Assembly (NCBI RefSeq): GCF_000820145.1 | Contig: NZ_CDBW01000006.1 | Coordinates: forward strand, 426,257 to 490,256 | Direction: 5' to 3' | Length of the DNA stretch: 64,000 nucleotides | Origin: Aeromonas sobria | GTDB lineage: Bacteria > Pseudomonadota > Gammaproteobacteria > Enterobacterales > Aeromonadaceae | Shown: positions 27,711-36,391 of the stretch, piece after piece | How the letters are laid out: every line of letters begins with the position of its first letter | How positions within the stretch are numbered: the first letter of the stretch is position 1 | Notes under the pieces: model-generated | What the model saw: the letters and a program-made list of their open reading frames with translations, nothing else | Databases searched by the model: none | Told to the model about the DNA's origin: nothing | Made by a program: the position numbers and the translations under genes

Positions 27711-28823
27711 ATGAGCATGTTGAGCAACATAGCGGGTCGGCAGCGACGTGCTGGTAGCGTTCGCACCTTGTGGCTGACCCTGGGGTTGGTCTCTTCCTGC
27801 GCCGCACTGGCGGTATCGACGAGCGGACCGGCAACCCCGGAGCCGCAGAGTGCGGCAGTCACTGCGCCGGCTGCCGCCAGTGCGCCGTCAGCGACCCAGA
27901 TCCAGCAGTGGGCTTACAGCGCCCAGGATCTGTCCCAACCCGAGACAGTGCGGGCCGATGCCCTGCGCCAGCTGGCGGCTTATCCGAACCAGAACAGTCT
28001 GGTGGCGGTGGCCAGAAGCCTGCGTGACGAGAGTGCGCTGGTGCGCGAGGCGGCGGTGATTGCGGCAGATCCCTATCAGTTTACCCACCGCTGGCGGCTG
28101 CTCTCGCCGTTGCTGGCAGACAGCAGTGCCGAGGTACGTCGCGCCGCCACCCTCAATCTGGCGCGCGATTATGGCGCCATGGATGAGGGACAGCTGAGCG
28201 CCATTCGTCAGCCGCTGGCGGAAGTGAGCGGTTATCTGGCCCGGCAGCAAGATCCGGCGCTGCAGCAGTTGCACGCTGACCTGTTGCGCTGGACCCGACA
28301 GTGGGCCAAGGCACAGGCAGGCTACGAGCAGCTGCTTGCCACCCAGCCGAATAATCCCCAGCTCTGGCTCGGCCTTGCCGACAACCTGCGGGCCCAGCAG
28401 CAGGATGCGAACGCGCTGGTTCTGCTCGATAAAGGGATCAACGCGGTGCCGGAAAATGCCAGCCTGTATTACGCCAAAGCGCTGACCCAAGTCCGGCTTG
28501 GCGATAAAACCGCGGCTGCGGCGACCATGGAGCAGGCGGCAGAGCTGGCCAGCAATAACAGTTACTTCTGGTATCTCAACGGGGTGCTGCAAGAGCCGCT
28601 GGATCTCGATAAAGCCATCGGTTCGTTCGAGCTGGCCTATCGAATTTCCGGCGCGCCGGAGCAGCTCTATGCGGTGTGCGATATCTATCTGCGCCACGCT
28701 CACCCCAAAAGTGACGCTTGTATGACTGAGCTTGGCAAGATAGCGCCCCCCGAGGTGCTGGCGGAACTCAATGGCAAGCGGGTGAGCAAGGTTGGCGCTT
28801 CCCCTGTTTCTGCTGGCCAATAA
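27711..28823 (+). CDS. HEAT/TPR-repeat protein of the sulfatase cluster
   Basis: The protein has 370 residues. A basic N-terminus and hydrophobic stretch end in LVSSC near residue 30, a possible lipoprotein cleavage site. A Pro/Ala-rich linker follows, then HEAT-like helices (about residues 70-160: VAVARSLRDESALVREAAVIAA, AEVRRAATLNLA) and TPR repeats (about residues 195-300). It is probably a cell-envelope scaffold. The start at 27711 follows GGGGAAAT five bases after the maturase stop. It overlaps the upstream frame of the next gene but not its chosen start. The specific role is unknown. Confidence 0.7.
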   Translation: MSMLSNIAGRQRRAGSVRTLWLTLGLVSSCAALAVSTSGPATPEPQSAAVTAPAAASAPSATQIQQWAYSAQDLSQPETVRADALRQLAAYPNQNSLVAVARSLRDESALVREAAVIAADPYQFTHRWRLLSPLLADSSAEVRRAATLNLARDYGAMDEGQLSAIRQPLAEVSGYLARQQDPALQQLHADLLRWTRQWAKAQAGYEQLLATQPNNPQLWLGLADNLRAQQQDANALVLLDKGINAVPENASLYYAKALTQVRLGDKTAAAATMEQAAELASNNSYFWYLNGVLQEPLDLDKAIGSFELAYRISGAPEQLYAVCDIYLRHAHPKSDACMTELGKIAPPEVLAELNGKRVSKVGASPVSAGQ

Positions 28824-28854
28824 CGGCGGCACTCCTTTTTATTGCACAGGTCAG

Positions 28855-29658
28855 ATGATGAAAAATAGCGCATTCAAATTCGCACTTCCGCTGCTGGCCA
28901 CCACAGTGCTGGTGGCAGGCTGCACTTTCTGGGTAAGCCGGGCCAATAAACCTATTCATCCGTTGCAACAAAAAATTGAAGCGGACATGGTGCTGGTGGA
29001 GGGGGGGCGCTTCGAGATGGGCTCTGAGGAGCCCGCCGCCAAAGCGAGCGAGGGGCCGGTTCATACGGTATCGGTCAACAGCTTCTACATGGCGAAGTTC
29101 GAGATGACGCAGGCGTTGTTCGAAGCCGTAATGGGGCCCTCGATCAGCTATTTCCAGGCACCCAGTGTGCCGGTAAACAACTTGAGCTGGCAGCAGGCCA
29201 ACCTGTTTGTGGCAAAGCTCAACGAGCTGACCGGTGGCCACTACCGGTTGCCGACCGAAGCGGAGTGGGAGTATGCCGCCAAGGGGGGCAAACTCAGCCA
29301 GGGTTATCGCTATAGCGGGTCCAATGATATTGATGAGGTGGCCTGGTACAGCGACAACGCCAAGAATCGCGCTTATCCGGTGGGGCAGAAAAAGCCCAAT
29401 GAGCTGGGGCTCTATGACATGACCGGCAATGTGGGGGAGTTTGTGTCCGATGCCTATGAAGAGACCTTCTACCGTCACAGCCCGCAAGATAACCCGAACA
29501 ATGCCCAGCAGAGCAAGATCCACCTGGCCCACAAGTCAGTGCGGGGCGGCAGTTACTCCTACGAGGCGGAACTGTCGGAAAACTACCGGCGTGATTTTGC
29601 CAGCCAGTCGGTGATGATGGCAGATATGGGATTGCGCCTGGTGCGTGATGCCCGCTAG
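28855..29658 (+). CDS. FGE-sulfatase-domain lipoprotein without catalytic cysteines
   Basis: The protein has 267 residues. The lipobox VAGC gives a lipidated Cys at residue 23, followed by a SUMF1/formylglycine-generating-enzyme-type domain (MVLVEGGRFEMGS, YRLPTEAEWEYAA, ELGLYDMTGNVGEFVSD, SVRGGSY...GLRLVRD). True FGE needs two cysteines in the segment after RGGS; here that segment reads YSYEAELSENYRRDF, and the lipobox Cys is the only cysteine in the chain. It therefore cannot be a copper-dependent formylglycine generator. It may bind a partner or substrate, as many pseudo-FGE domain proteins do. It is the last gene of the maturase operon. Confidence 0.85.
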   Translation: MMKNSAFKFALPLLATTVLVAGCTFWVSRANKPIHPLQQKIEADMVLVEGGRFEMGSEEPAAKASEGPVHTVSVNSFYMAKFEMTQALFEAVMGPSISYFQAPSVPVNNLSWQQANLFVAKLNELTGGHYRLPTEAEWEYAAKGGKLSQGYRYSGSNDIDEVAWYSDNAKNRAYPVGQKKPNELGLYDMTGNVGEFVSDAYEETFYRHSPQDNPNNAQQSKIHLAHKSVRGGSYSYEAELSENYRRDFASQSVMMADMGLRLVRDAR

Positions 29659-29665
29659 GGCGGAG

Positions 29666-30601
29666 TCATTGCGCCGCTTGGGAGGTGATCAGCCCCAGCT
29701 CGTTGATCACCTCAAACAGCTGCTGGCGTAACCAGCGGTGCCCCGCTTCGGCACTTCTGCTCGGGTGCCAGATGGCCGAGAGGCTGAACACTGACTCCGC
29801 AAAGGGGAAGGGCAGCGCTCGCACATCATACATATTGCTAAAGGTATCTATGGTGGAGTGGGGCAATACCCCGATGATCTCGCTGCGCGCGATGATCGGC
29901 AGCATCTCCATGGCGGTGGGTACCCGCACCACGATATTGCGATTGGCCATTTGTGGCAGGTGTTCGGCGGTGATCATGCTGCCTCTGACCTGCCACTGGG
30001 CCAGCGCCACATGCTCCTCGGAAAAATACTCCTCTACAGCCAAGGTCGTGCCCAGTCGCGGGTGCCCGCTGGCACATACCACCTTGACTTGCTCGGCATA
30101 GAGCACCTCACTCTTGAGCATGCTGCGCCCGTTCGGCGTCATGTCGATGATGAGATCATAACGCTGCATGCGCAGATCGCTTTCCATGTCTTCGGTAAAC
30201 AGCGGGTGCACTTCCAGCGCAATACCCGGTGCCTGCGCTTTGATCTTGCAGAGCAAGGCCGGGATCAGGTTGGCACTGACCAGGGTAATGCAGGCGATGG
30301 AGAAGACCCGTTGCGAGGTCTTTGGATTAAAGGTGCGCGAGGTTGACAGGGTCGAACTGAAATTCTTCAGGGCAGCGGCCATCGCCGGGTAGATGTCGAT
30401 GGCAAACGAGGTGGGTTCCATCCCCGCCACCTTGCGGTGAAACAGGGGATCATCGTAGATCTCCCGCAGTCGCTTGAGGGCTTTGCTAACGGCAGGTTGG
30501 CTGATCTCCATGCGTGTTGCCGCGCGGGAGAGGCTGCGCTCTTCATAGATGGCGACAAAGATCGGGATGAGATTCAGCTCGGTACTTCTGATGTCAAGCA
30601 A
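29666..30601 (-). CDS. LysR-family regulator of the sulfatase cluster (LeuO/NodD-like group)
   Basis: The protein has 311 residues. The N-terminal winged helix (LNLIPIFVAIYEERSLSRAA, MEISQPAVSKALKRLRE) has the wording of the LeuO/NodD branch of LysR proteins, and the C-terminal region is a two-lobe effector domain. A TTG start at 30601 is proposed because GAGG lies six bases upstream and the protein then has family length; the longer frame would run toward the batD stop. It lies between the two arms of the sulfatase module, tail to tail with the FGE-like gene, with only seven bases between them. Confidence 0.75.
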   Translation of the reverse strand: MLDIRSTELNLIPIFVAIYEERSLSRAATRMEISQPAVSKALKRLREIYDDPLFHRKVAGMEPTSFAIDIYPAMAAALKNFSSTLSTSRTFNPKTSQRVFSIACITLVSANLIPALLCKIKAQAPGIALEVHPLFTEDMESDLRMQRYDLIIDMTPNGRSMLKSEVLYAEQVKVVCASGHPRLGTTLAVEEYFSEEHVALAQWQVRGSMITAEHLPQMANRNIVVRVPTAMEMLPIIARSEIIGVLPHSTIDTFSNMYDVRALPFPFAESVFSLSAIWHPSRSAEAGHRWLRQQLFEVINELGLITSQAAQ

Positions 30602-30673
30602 AGGGGGCCTCGTTACATGTTCGTAAAATAGATCACGCGGCCGCCATGATTGCTTGGTAGCAAGGGAAAGAAA

Positions 30674-30703
30674 TGCTGCCGCGCCAGTGCATTGGCGCGG
30701 CAG
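30674..30703 (-). terminator. Terminator of the moxR-bat operon
   Basis: A 12-bp perfect stem GCTGCCGCGCCA / TGGCGCGGCAGC with a 6-base loop, read on the minus strand, is followed by ATTTCTTT. It lies about 75 bases past the batD stop. Confidence 0.8.
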
Positions 30704-30777
30704 CAGGCCGGTGTCCAGTCTCGGCAGTGTAATGAAGTGCGTCTGCGGGTACAACCATCCAGGGGCCGGGTGGTGGC

Positions 30778-32148
30778 TTATCTCTCCTTGTCGCTGGCTG
30801 GGAGGCCGGTAGTAGCCGATTTGTCCACCCTGGTTGTCAGCCCCGGCAAGGCGGGTCGCCAGCCAACGGTGCGACACAGCCGGGCAACGCCATCACCGGT
30901 CGGCAATGACAACCGCTTCACCAGTGCCCATCCCATCTTGAACGCTTGCGGGCGGTCGCCATCTGCTTGCTGAAAGGCCGCCTGTTGCTGCTGCCACGCC
31001 GGATCACTGCTGATACTGGCCAGCTCCAGCGACCCGCGTCGGGCCCGCAGATAGCGATAGGCCAACACCCGCACCGTTCCCCACTGTTTGCGCCAGATGG
31101 CGGTGCCGTATTGCCAGCTGAGCGGGCGAGGGTGGTGACGGTAGTAACGGGCGATGGCCAAGCGTGTCAGTGCCAGCAAAGCCAAGCCGCTTGCCACCCC
31201 GATCAGCCAGGGCCAATAGGCTGCCAGCCAGGAGGCGGGAGTATGGTGCACCCGCAAGGTTTGCCCTGGGAGGGTCAGGGTTTCCAGTTGGCCGAGCTGG
31301 CTGTTCCACCATCTCAGCTCCAGTGGGGGCAGGGTCAACGCTCCCCCTTGCTGCACTATGTAGGTGGTCTGATCTTCCCGGGTCGAGAGGTACTCCCCCC
31401 GCTCCTGGGTGTCGCTAAGGCGAGGCTGCGCCGGATAAGCCTGCAGGCCAGTGCTCTCGAGCGTCGGGATCAGCGCCGGGATCAGTACCGAGAGGGTATC
31501 TTGCCCGCTGGCGGTGACGGTGCGGGTGATGGCATCCCCCACCCGCAGCTCGCCCGCGTCGCTACCCTTGTCATCCTCGGCCCTGTTGTCGCCGGAGCTG
31601 CGCCATGTCTGGTTCAGGGTGAGCTTGCTGGCGCTCAGCCAGCGTCCCCCGACCGTCAGGGCGGGGTCGGGCAGGGCGGCCGCAAAACGCTGGGGCCGGG
31701 TGGTGAGGGTGATCTGCCGGGAGCCCCCTTCAGGACGAGCAACCGTAGCGCGTACCGCAATTGCGGGGATCTCGAACTGGCCAGATTGCTGGGGGTAGAG
31801 GCTTAACTCCCAGCGCTGGTGCGACCAGGTATCCCCGTCTTGGCGCTGGGTGAAGTTGGTGGCCATCTCACTGCGCTGCTTGACCATCACCCCAGGCAGT
31901 TCGAACTGGCTGATGCGGGTACCGGCGGTAAACCAGCGGTTGGTGGCCAGTTCCAGATAGAGAGTGATCTGCTGGTTGACCGCATACGGGCCATGTTCCG
32001 CTGGCTGATCTTTCAGCCAGCTTTTCAGGGTGATCTGGGTCGCAGGTTGCGCCTCTGCCCCTAGGGTAACCGGGGCCAGCAGCAGGGTGCTCAGCACTGT
32101 GGTCGTGGCGAGCAGCCAGCGGCAAATGTTATTGCGCCTGTTGCACAT
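30778..32148 (-). CDS. BatD-like membrane protein
   Basis: The protein has 456 residues with an N-terminal signal peptide (cleavage near AEA, residue 30), a long periplasmic beta-rich region, and one membrane helix near residues 308-328 (WLIGVASGLALLALTRLAIA) followed by a helical cytoplasmic tail. This is the BatD (oxygen-tolerance) layout. Bat proteins act with MoxR ATPases in envelope stress tolerance or in folding of particular proteins; the mechanism is unsettled. It overlaps the end of the preceding BatB/C gene by 20 bases, so translation is coupled. Confidence 0.8.
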   Translation of the reverse strand: MCNRRNNICRWLLATTTVLSTLLLAPVTLGAEAQPATQITLKSWLKDQPAEHGPYAVNQQITLYLELATNRWFTAGTRISQFELPGVMVKQRSEMATNFTQRQDGDTWSHQRWELSLYPQQSGQFEIPAIAVRATVARPEGGSRQITLTTRPQRFAAALPDPALTVGGRWLSASKLTLNQTWRSSGDNRAEDDKGSDAGELRVGDAITRTVTASGQDTLSVLIPALIPTLESTGLQAYPAQPRLSDTQERGEYLSTREDQTTYIVQQGGALTLPPLELRWWNSQLGQLETLTLPGQTLRVHHTPASWLAAYWPWLIGVASGLALLALTRLAIARYYRHHPRPLSWQYGTAIWRKQWGTVRVLAYRYLRARRGSLELASISSDPAWQQQQAAFQQADGDRPQAFKMGWALVKRLSLPTGDGVARLCRTVGWRPALPGLTTRVDKSATTGLPASDKER

Positions 32149-33862
32149 GGGCAGGCTCCTCGGTGGTGGCTGCGGGATGAGGGCGTGAGAGCGCCTGAGT
32201 CTGCCGCGTGTGTAACTGCAGGCGGAATTTGGCTTGCAGAAAATCAGCAGGGTCGGATTCGACCCGGCGCAGCCATTTTTCGGCCTGGGCAGGATTGGCC
32301 AGGATCTGGTCCGCGGTCAGGGTTTCACGCTCCATCAGGGCGGCGGCGACTTTCTCCTCTGCCCCTTCGGCGGTGCGTGGTTCATTTTCGGGCAACTCAC
32401 GGGAGTGGTCAGGCCCGTCGGGTGTACCGGTCTGGCTCTGGCTGGCGCGGTTGATCTCATCGACGATCCCCCTCATCACCTGATAGTTGTGGGCGGCTGA
32501 TTGACGCACCGTGGGGTCATTGGCTTCGTCAGCCAGTTGCTGGAACAGCCGGCGGGCGGCCAGATACTCCCGTTGTCTGGCAAGGGCATTGCCCGCATAG
32601 AGCAACGCCTGTTCGGTATCGGCTTGTAAAAAGGCCGACTGGGCCAGCGCAAATTCGGCGCCATAGTAGTAGGCCACCCCCTTGTAGAGGGGATCTTCAT
32701 AGCGTTTGGCCGCTTCGAGATAGTCACCGCGCTGGAAGTACCACTGCCCTTGCTGATCCGGGGTGAGCCAGAGATCGAGCCACTGCTGTTTCAGCTCCTC
32801 TACCCAGTGATTGGTCGCAGGCTCTGTGGGCTCTGCGGAGGCCAGTGAAAAGGTGGTGGCGTGCGCCGGTGCCGCTTGCAGCAAGGAAAAGCTGACTGCC
32901 GCCACCAGACCCCACTGCACCAGCCACCCTTTGCGAAACCACAGCAGCAACAGGGCCACAACCGGAAACAGCAAGTTGTAGCCGATGTCATGCCAGGGCA
33001 TCAGGGAGTCGCTGTGGATCAAGAAGTGGCGAGCAATCGCCCGGTTGATGCTCTCTACATCGTCATTATCCACCGTCATGGTAAGCAGGGTGGCGTTGCT
33101 GTCGCTCGCCAGTCGCCGCAATGAGGCCAGCTCCAGCGGGCGTTTGCCACTGAGGGCCGGATCGCCGGCAGCCAGGATCAGCAGTTGATGGGATTGCGCC
33201 TTGAAATAGTCAGCCAGTGGGGCAATGGCCGACGGGCTGATGCCGTCACTGATCAGCAAGACGGTGCTGCCAGCTTCATCGGCCAGCTGTTCGCTGAGCA
33301 GCGGGATCACCTGCTCGGTGTGCTTGCCCGCTTTGGGCATGATCGCGGGGCTGATGGCAGCGAGAAACGGGGTGAACACCGTATTGTCGCGGGTCAGCGG
33401 CATGGCGGTATGGGCCGAGCCGGCAAACACCACCAGACTGGTGCGTCCGCCACTGCGGGTGGCCAGCAGATCACCGATCTTCTGTTTGGCACGGGTCAGC
33501 CGGTTGGGGGCGATATCCTCTTCCAGCATGGAATCACTGTTATCGAGCAGGATCAGCAGTGCGCCCTGATCTTCACCAAAGGGGGAGGGCTCACGGCTCC
33601 AGGTCGGGCCGGCGCAGATCAGGATGGCAAGCCCCATGATCAGTGCCAGCGCCTTGAGGGGCAGGTTCTTTTTCCAGCCCTCTTCCCCCAGGGTCAATGC
33701 CTTGCGCAGATGAGATGGCAGTCGCTGTTGCCAGTTTTTCGCGTCGTCCATGCGCCAGCGCAGCAGGATGATGGCGGCAAGGGGGATAAAGGCAAGCAGC
33801 CACCAGGGGCGCAGAAAGTGGGCATTTAACCAGAGCTGTTGCCAGAACAGGGTATCAATCAT
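32129..33862 (-). CDS. BatB-BatC fusion: VWA domain protein with TPR repeats
   Basis: The protein has 577 residues. Two N-terminal membrane segments are followed by a von Willebrand A domain with the metal-binding motif LLDNSDSM (D107, S109, S111). A membrane segment lies near residues 295-315, and a TPR region (about residues 365-450: QGQWYFQRGDYLEAAKRYEDPLYKGVAYY) and a Glu/Pro-rich tail follow. In Bacteroides the same parts are separate BatB and BatC proteins; here they are one chain. The VWA part probably faces the periplasm and pairs with BatA. It overlaps batA by eight bases. Confidence 0.85.
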   Translation of the reverse strand: MIDTLFWQQLWLNAHFLRPWWLLAFIPLAAIILLRWRMDDAKNWQQRLPSHLRKALTLGEEGWKKNLPLKALALIMGLAILICAGPTWSREPSPFGEDQGALLILLDNSDSMLEEDIAPNRLTRAKQKIGDLLATRSGGRTSLVVFAGSAHTAMPLTRDNTVFTPFLAAISPAIMPKAGKHTEQVIPLLSEQLADEAGSTVLLISDGISPSAIAPLADYFKAQSHQLLILAAGDPALSGKRPLELASLRRLASDSNATLLTMTVDNDDVESINRAIARHFLIHSDSLMPWHDIGYNLLFPVVALLLLWFRKGWLVQWGLVAAVSFSLLQAAPAHATTFSLASAEPTEPATNHWVEELKQQWLDLWLTPDQQGQWYFQRGDYLEAAKRYEDPLYKGVAYYYGAEFALAQSAFLQADTEQALLYAGNALARQREYLAARRLFQQLADEANDPTVRQSAAHNYQVMRGIVDEINRASQSQTGTPDGPDHSRELPENEPRTAEGAEEKVAAALMERETLTADQILANPAQAEKWLRRVESDPADFLQAKFRLQLHTRQTQALSRPHPAATTEEPAHVQQAQ

Positions 33863-34901
33863 GGGTGTCTCCTTGGCGAGCAGGGCGCAGGCGGTAGCGC
33901 CTGAGGGTCAACAGGGAAAAGAGACCGAGATAGAGGCCGACGCTGGCGGCAATCAGGTAGTGGTGCAGGCTTTCGCGGGTCTGAAAATGGGTGCTCTCGT
34001 AACGTTGCGGTTCCAGGGTATCGATCACCTGATAGGCCTGCGCCAGCGCGGCCTGGTCGAGGGCTTGAAACAGCTGGCCGCCGGTCAGGGTTGCCAGTTG
34101 CTGCAGGGTATCGAGATCGAGCGCCTGTTCGCCAACGGTCGCCGGATCCCCCATGGCGATGGTGTGCAGCCGCACCCCGTTGACCGCGGCCACCCGGGCC
34201 GCATCGCGGGGGCTGACGAAACTGCCGGTGTCGTTGCCATCGGTGAGAATGATGGCGACTTTCTCCCGTTTGCTGGCCATTTGGGTATTCGGCTCAGTGC
34301 GATCACTTTGGTTGAACACCTTGATAGCCAGCCCGATGGCATCCCCCAGATGGGTGCTCTGGCCCGCCATGGCCACATCGGTCTCTTGCAGCAGGGTCTG
34401 CCAGGTGTCGAGATCGGCGGTAAACGGTGCCTGAATAAAGGCGGCATCACCAAACAGAATGAGCCCCAGCCGATCACCTTGGCGCTTGGCGGCAAATTGG
34501 GTTAGTACCCCTTTGGCCGCCTCCAGTCGATTGATGGGCTTGCCGGGGTCCGGTGAGAAGTCGGTTTCGGCCATGGAGCCGGAGAGATCCAGCACTATCA
34601 TCACATCCCGCCCGAACCGCTCCCGTACCTGAGGCGGTCCATAGATGGTCGGTTTGGCCAGCGCCACTACCGCCATCAGCCAGACCAGCAGCAGCGCGAT
34701 CCGTTGCCACCAGCTGGCGGTGAGCTGGGTTGCCCCCTCTTGCGGCGGTTCGTCCAGCAGGGAGACCAGCAGATCGAAGAAGGGCACCTTGATGGCACTT
34801 TGCCGGGTGCGATAGGCCGGAATGAGGCGAAACACCAGCAAGGGCAGGGGCAGCAGCCAGAAGCAGTGGGGGTGGGCAAACTCGAGACCGGCATCAAGCA
34901 T
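33855..34901 (-). CDS. BatA-like VWA domain membrane protein
   Basis: The protein has 348 residues. Two N-terminal membrane helices (about 10-27 and 66-82) flank a basic loop, a VWA domain has the intact metal site VLDLSGSM (D105, S107, S109) and ILTDGNDTG, and a C-terminal membrane helix lies near residues 311-330. This is the aerotolerance BatA plan. VWA proteins are the usual partners of MoxR ATPases, which remodel them or their ligands. It overlaps the DUF4381 gene by eight bases. Confidence 0.86.
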   Translation of the reverse strand: MLDAGLEFAHPHCFWLLPLPLLVFRLIPAYRTRQSAIKVPFFDLLVSLLDEPPQEGATQLTASWWQRIALLLVWLMAVVALAKPTIYGPPQVRERFGRDVMIVLDLSGSMAETDFSPDPGKPINRLEAAKGVLTQFAAKRQGDRLGLILFGDAAFIQAPFTADLDTWQTLLQETDVAMAGQSTHLGDAIGLAIKVFNQSDRTEPNTQMASKREKVAIILTDGNDTGSFVSPRDAARVAAVNGVRLHTIAMGDPATVGEQALDLDTLQQLATLTGGQLFQALDQAALAQAYQVIDTLEPQRYESTHFQTRESLHHYLIAASVGLYLGLFSLLTLRRYRLRPARQGDTHD

Positions 34902-35415
34902 GACGAGCCTCCACCGTCAGCGCAGTGCTGGGGCATGGCGCTTGATGATGTTGCAGCCAGTCGCTGCACAGGGAGACCAGACAGAGCTGATCGCCGACAC
35001 TCAGCACCACCTGATCACACACCAGCGACACCAGCCAGCGCTCACCCAGTTCGGTAGCGAAGCGGGATTGGCGATCAGGCATGGCGCTGTCGAGGGTCTG
35101 CAGCAGAGGGGTGCCGAACAGCTTGGCGTAGCCGGGTGAGAGATGGGTCAACACCTCTTTGATGATGTGAAACAGTGTCAGGCTGGTGTCCGCATGGGAC
35201 CAGTTGAGGGTGTGCAGGGCGGCCAGCGCCTCACGGCGGTAGCGCTGTTGCCACCACAGTTGCACCCTGTGATAGATCCAGAGCAATGCCAGTGATCCGA
35301 GGATCATGGCCAGCAGTCCCCAGCCAGCGGTTTGTGGTTGCCAACTGATGGCTGGCAGGACAGTCACATCCTGCAGTTCACGCAGCATATAGGTGCCGGG
35401 CAACTTGTGGATCAT
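34894..35415 (-). CDS. DUF4381 membrane protein of the moxR operon
   Basis: The protein has 173 residues. One membrane helix near residues 31-50 (GWGLLAMILGSLALLWIYHR) is followed by a basic stretch and a helical cytoplasmic domain. This matches DUF4381, found almost only in moxR-DUF58-VWA operons. The ATG at 35415 is preceded by GGGAGGAAA and overlaps the DUF58 stop by four bases. An upstream in-frame start would lie within the DUF58 gene and is not used. No function is known for the family. Confidence 0.8.
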   Translation of the reverse strand: MIHKLPGTYMLRELQDVTVLPAISWQPQTAGWGLLAMILGSLALLWIYHRVQLWWQQRYRREALAALHTLNWSHADTSLTLFHIIKEVLTHLSPGYAKLFGTPLLQTLDSAMPDRQSRFATELGERWLVSLVCDQVVLSVGDQLCLVSLCSDWLQHHQAPCPSTALTVEARHA

Positions 35416-36383
35416 CGATGATTTCCTCCCAATGCGGTGGTGAGATGGGCGAGGTGGTGGCCACGGGTGTCGAGGGTGATAAGCGGCAATCCTTTGATGG
35501 CCATCAGCCGCAGCAACTGATCTTTTTTCAGCTGCTGCTGGCACGCCAGACCCTGATCCAGCAGGGGCAGTTGATGAGGGGCGATATTGAGCTGGTATTG
35601 ACCATTGCCGACCACCCAGCTGGCGTCAGAGGCGGTGCCAGACAGGGTTGATTCAAGGGGATCGGCGATGTGCAGGGCCAGCACGTCGTTATGCTGCTGC
35701 AAATAGCCGAGGCGAGTCAGGTCGGCCTCGGTGACGCCCGCCCAGTCGCTCAAAAAGATCAAGGTGGCATTTTTGAGCTTGAGGCGGCCCAGCATCGCCA
35801 GCAATGGCGCCAATCCAGTCGCCTCGTGGTCGTGGCTGCTGACCGAGAGGGCGTGGTTGGCCGCACAGAGCTGGCGCAAGCGGGCCAGCCAGTGGCCGCG
35901 AGAGCGCTGTGCTCGCATCCACTCCACGCCGTCACTGCGCATGATGGCAAGCCCGACCCGATCGTTCTCTTTAAGCACCTGCCAGCCAAGCAGGGCCGCC
36001 ACTTCAGCAGCCACCACTGACTTCATCACCTCGACCGAGGAGAAGAACATGCTGCTGCGCTGATCAACGCAGAGGATCACATGGCGATCTTTCTCTTCGC
36101 TGTAGCTACGGACATGAGGTCGGCCGGTGCGCAGGGTCACCTTCCAGTCCAGGGTCCGGATATCGTCCCCTTGCTGGTAGTGACGCAGCTCCTCGAAGTT
36201 GAGACCACGGCCACGAAAACGGGATTGATGGCGACCGCACAACACGCTGCCGCTGTTGCGCCGAGGCAGCAGGGAAAACTGCCCGACCAGACTCTGTAGC
36301 CGGACCAGCCGCAAGTAGTCACAGTGGATCCGTGGATCTGGCTGGGGGGGCGTTGCGCCATGGGGCAAGGTACGGTGATCCAT
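35412..36383 (-). CDS. DUF58 domain protein
   Basis: The protein has 323 residues. It contains the DUF58 block LNFEELRHYQQGDDIRTLDWKVTLRTGRPHVRSYSEEKD (given here only as a landmark, about residues 61-99), followed by a VWA-like fold, HVILCVDQRSSMFF. Unlike larger DUF58 proteins it lacks N-terminal membrane segments and is probably cytoplasmic. DUF58 proteins accompany MoxR ATPases as adaptors. Eight bases separate it from moxR, so it is part of the operon. Confidence 0.87.
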   Translation of the reverse strand: MDHRTLPHGATPPQPDPRIHCDYLRLVRLQSLVGQFSLLPRRNSGSVLCGRHQSRFRGRGLNFEELRHYQQGDDIRTLDWKVTLRTGRPHVRSYSEEKDRHVILCVDQRSSMFFSSVEVMKSVVAAEVAALLGWQVLKENDRVGLAIMRSDGVEWMRAQRSRGHWLARLRQLCAANHALSVSSHDHEATGLAPLLAMLGRLKLKNATLIFLSDWAGVTEADLTRLGYLQQHNDVLALHIADPLESTLSGTASDASWVVGNGQYQLNIAPHQLPLLDQGLACQQQLKKDQLLRLMAIKGLPLITLDTRGHHLAHLTTALGGNHR

Positions 36384-36391
36384 AGGATGGC

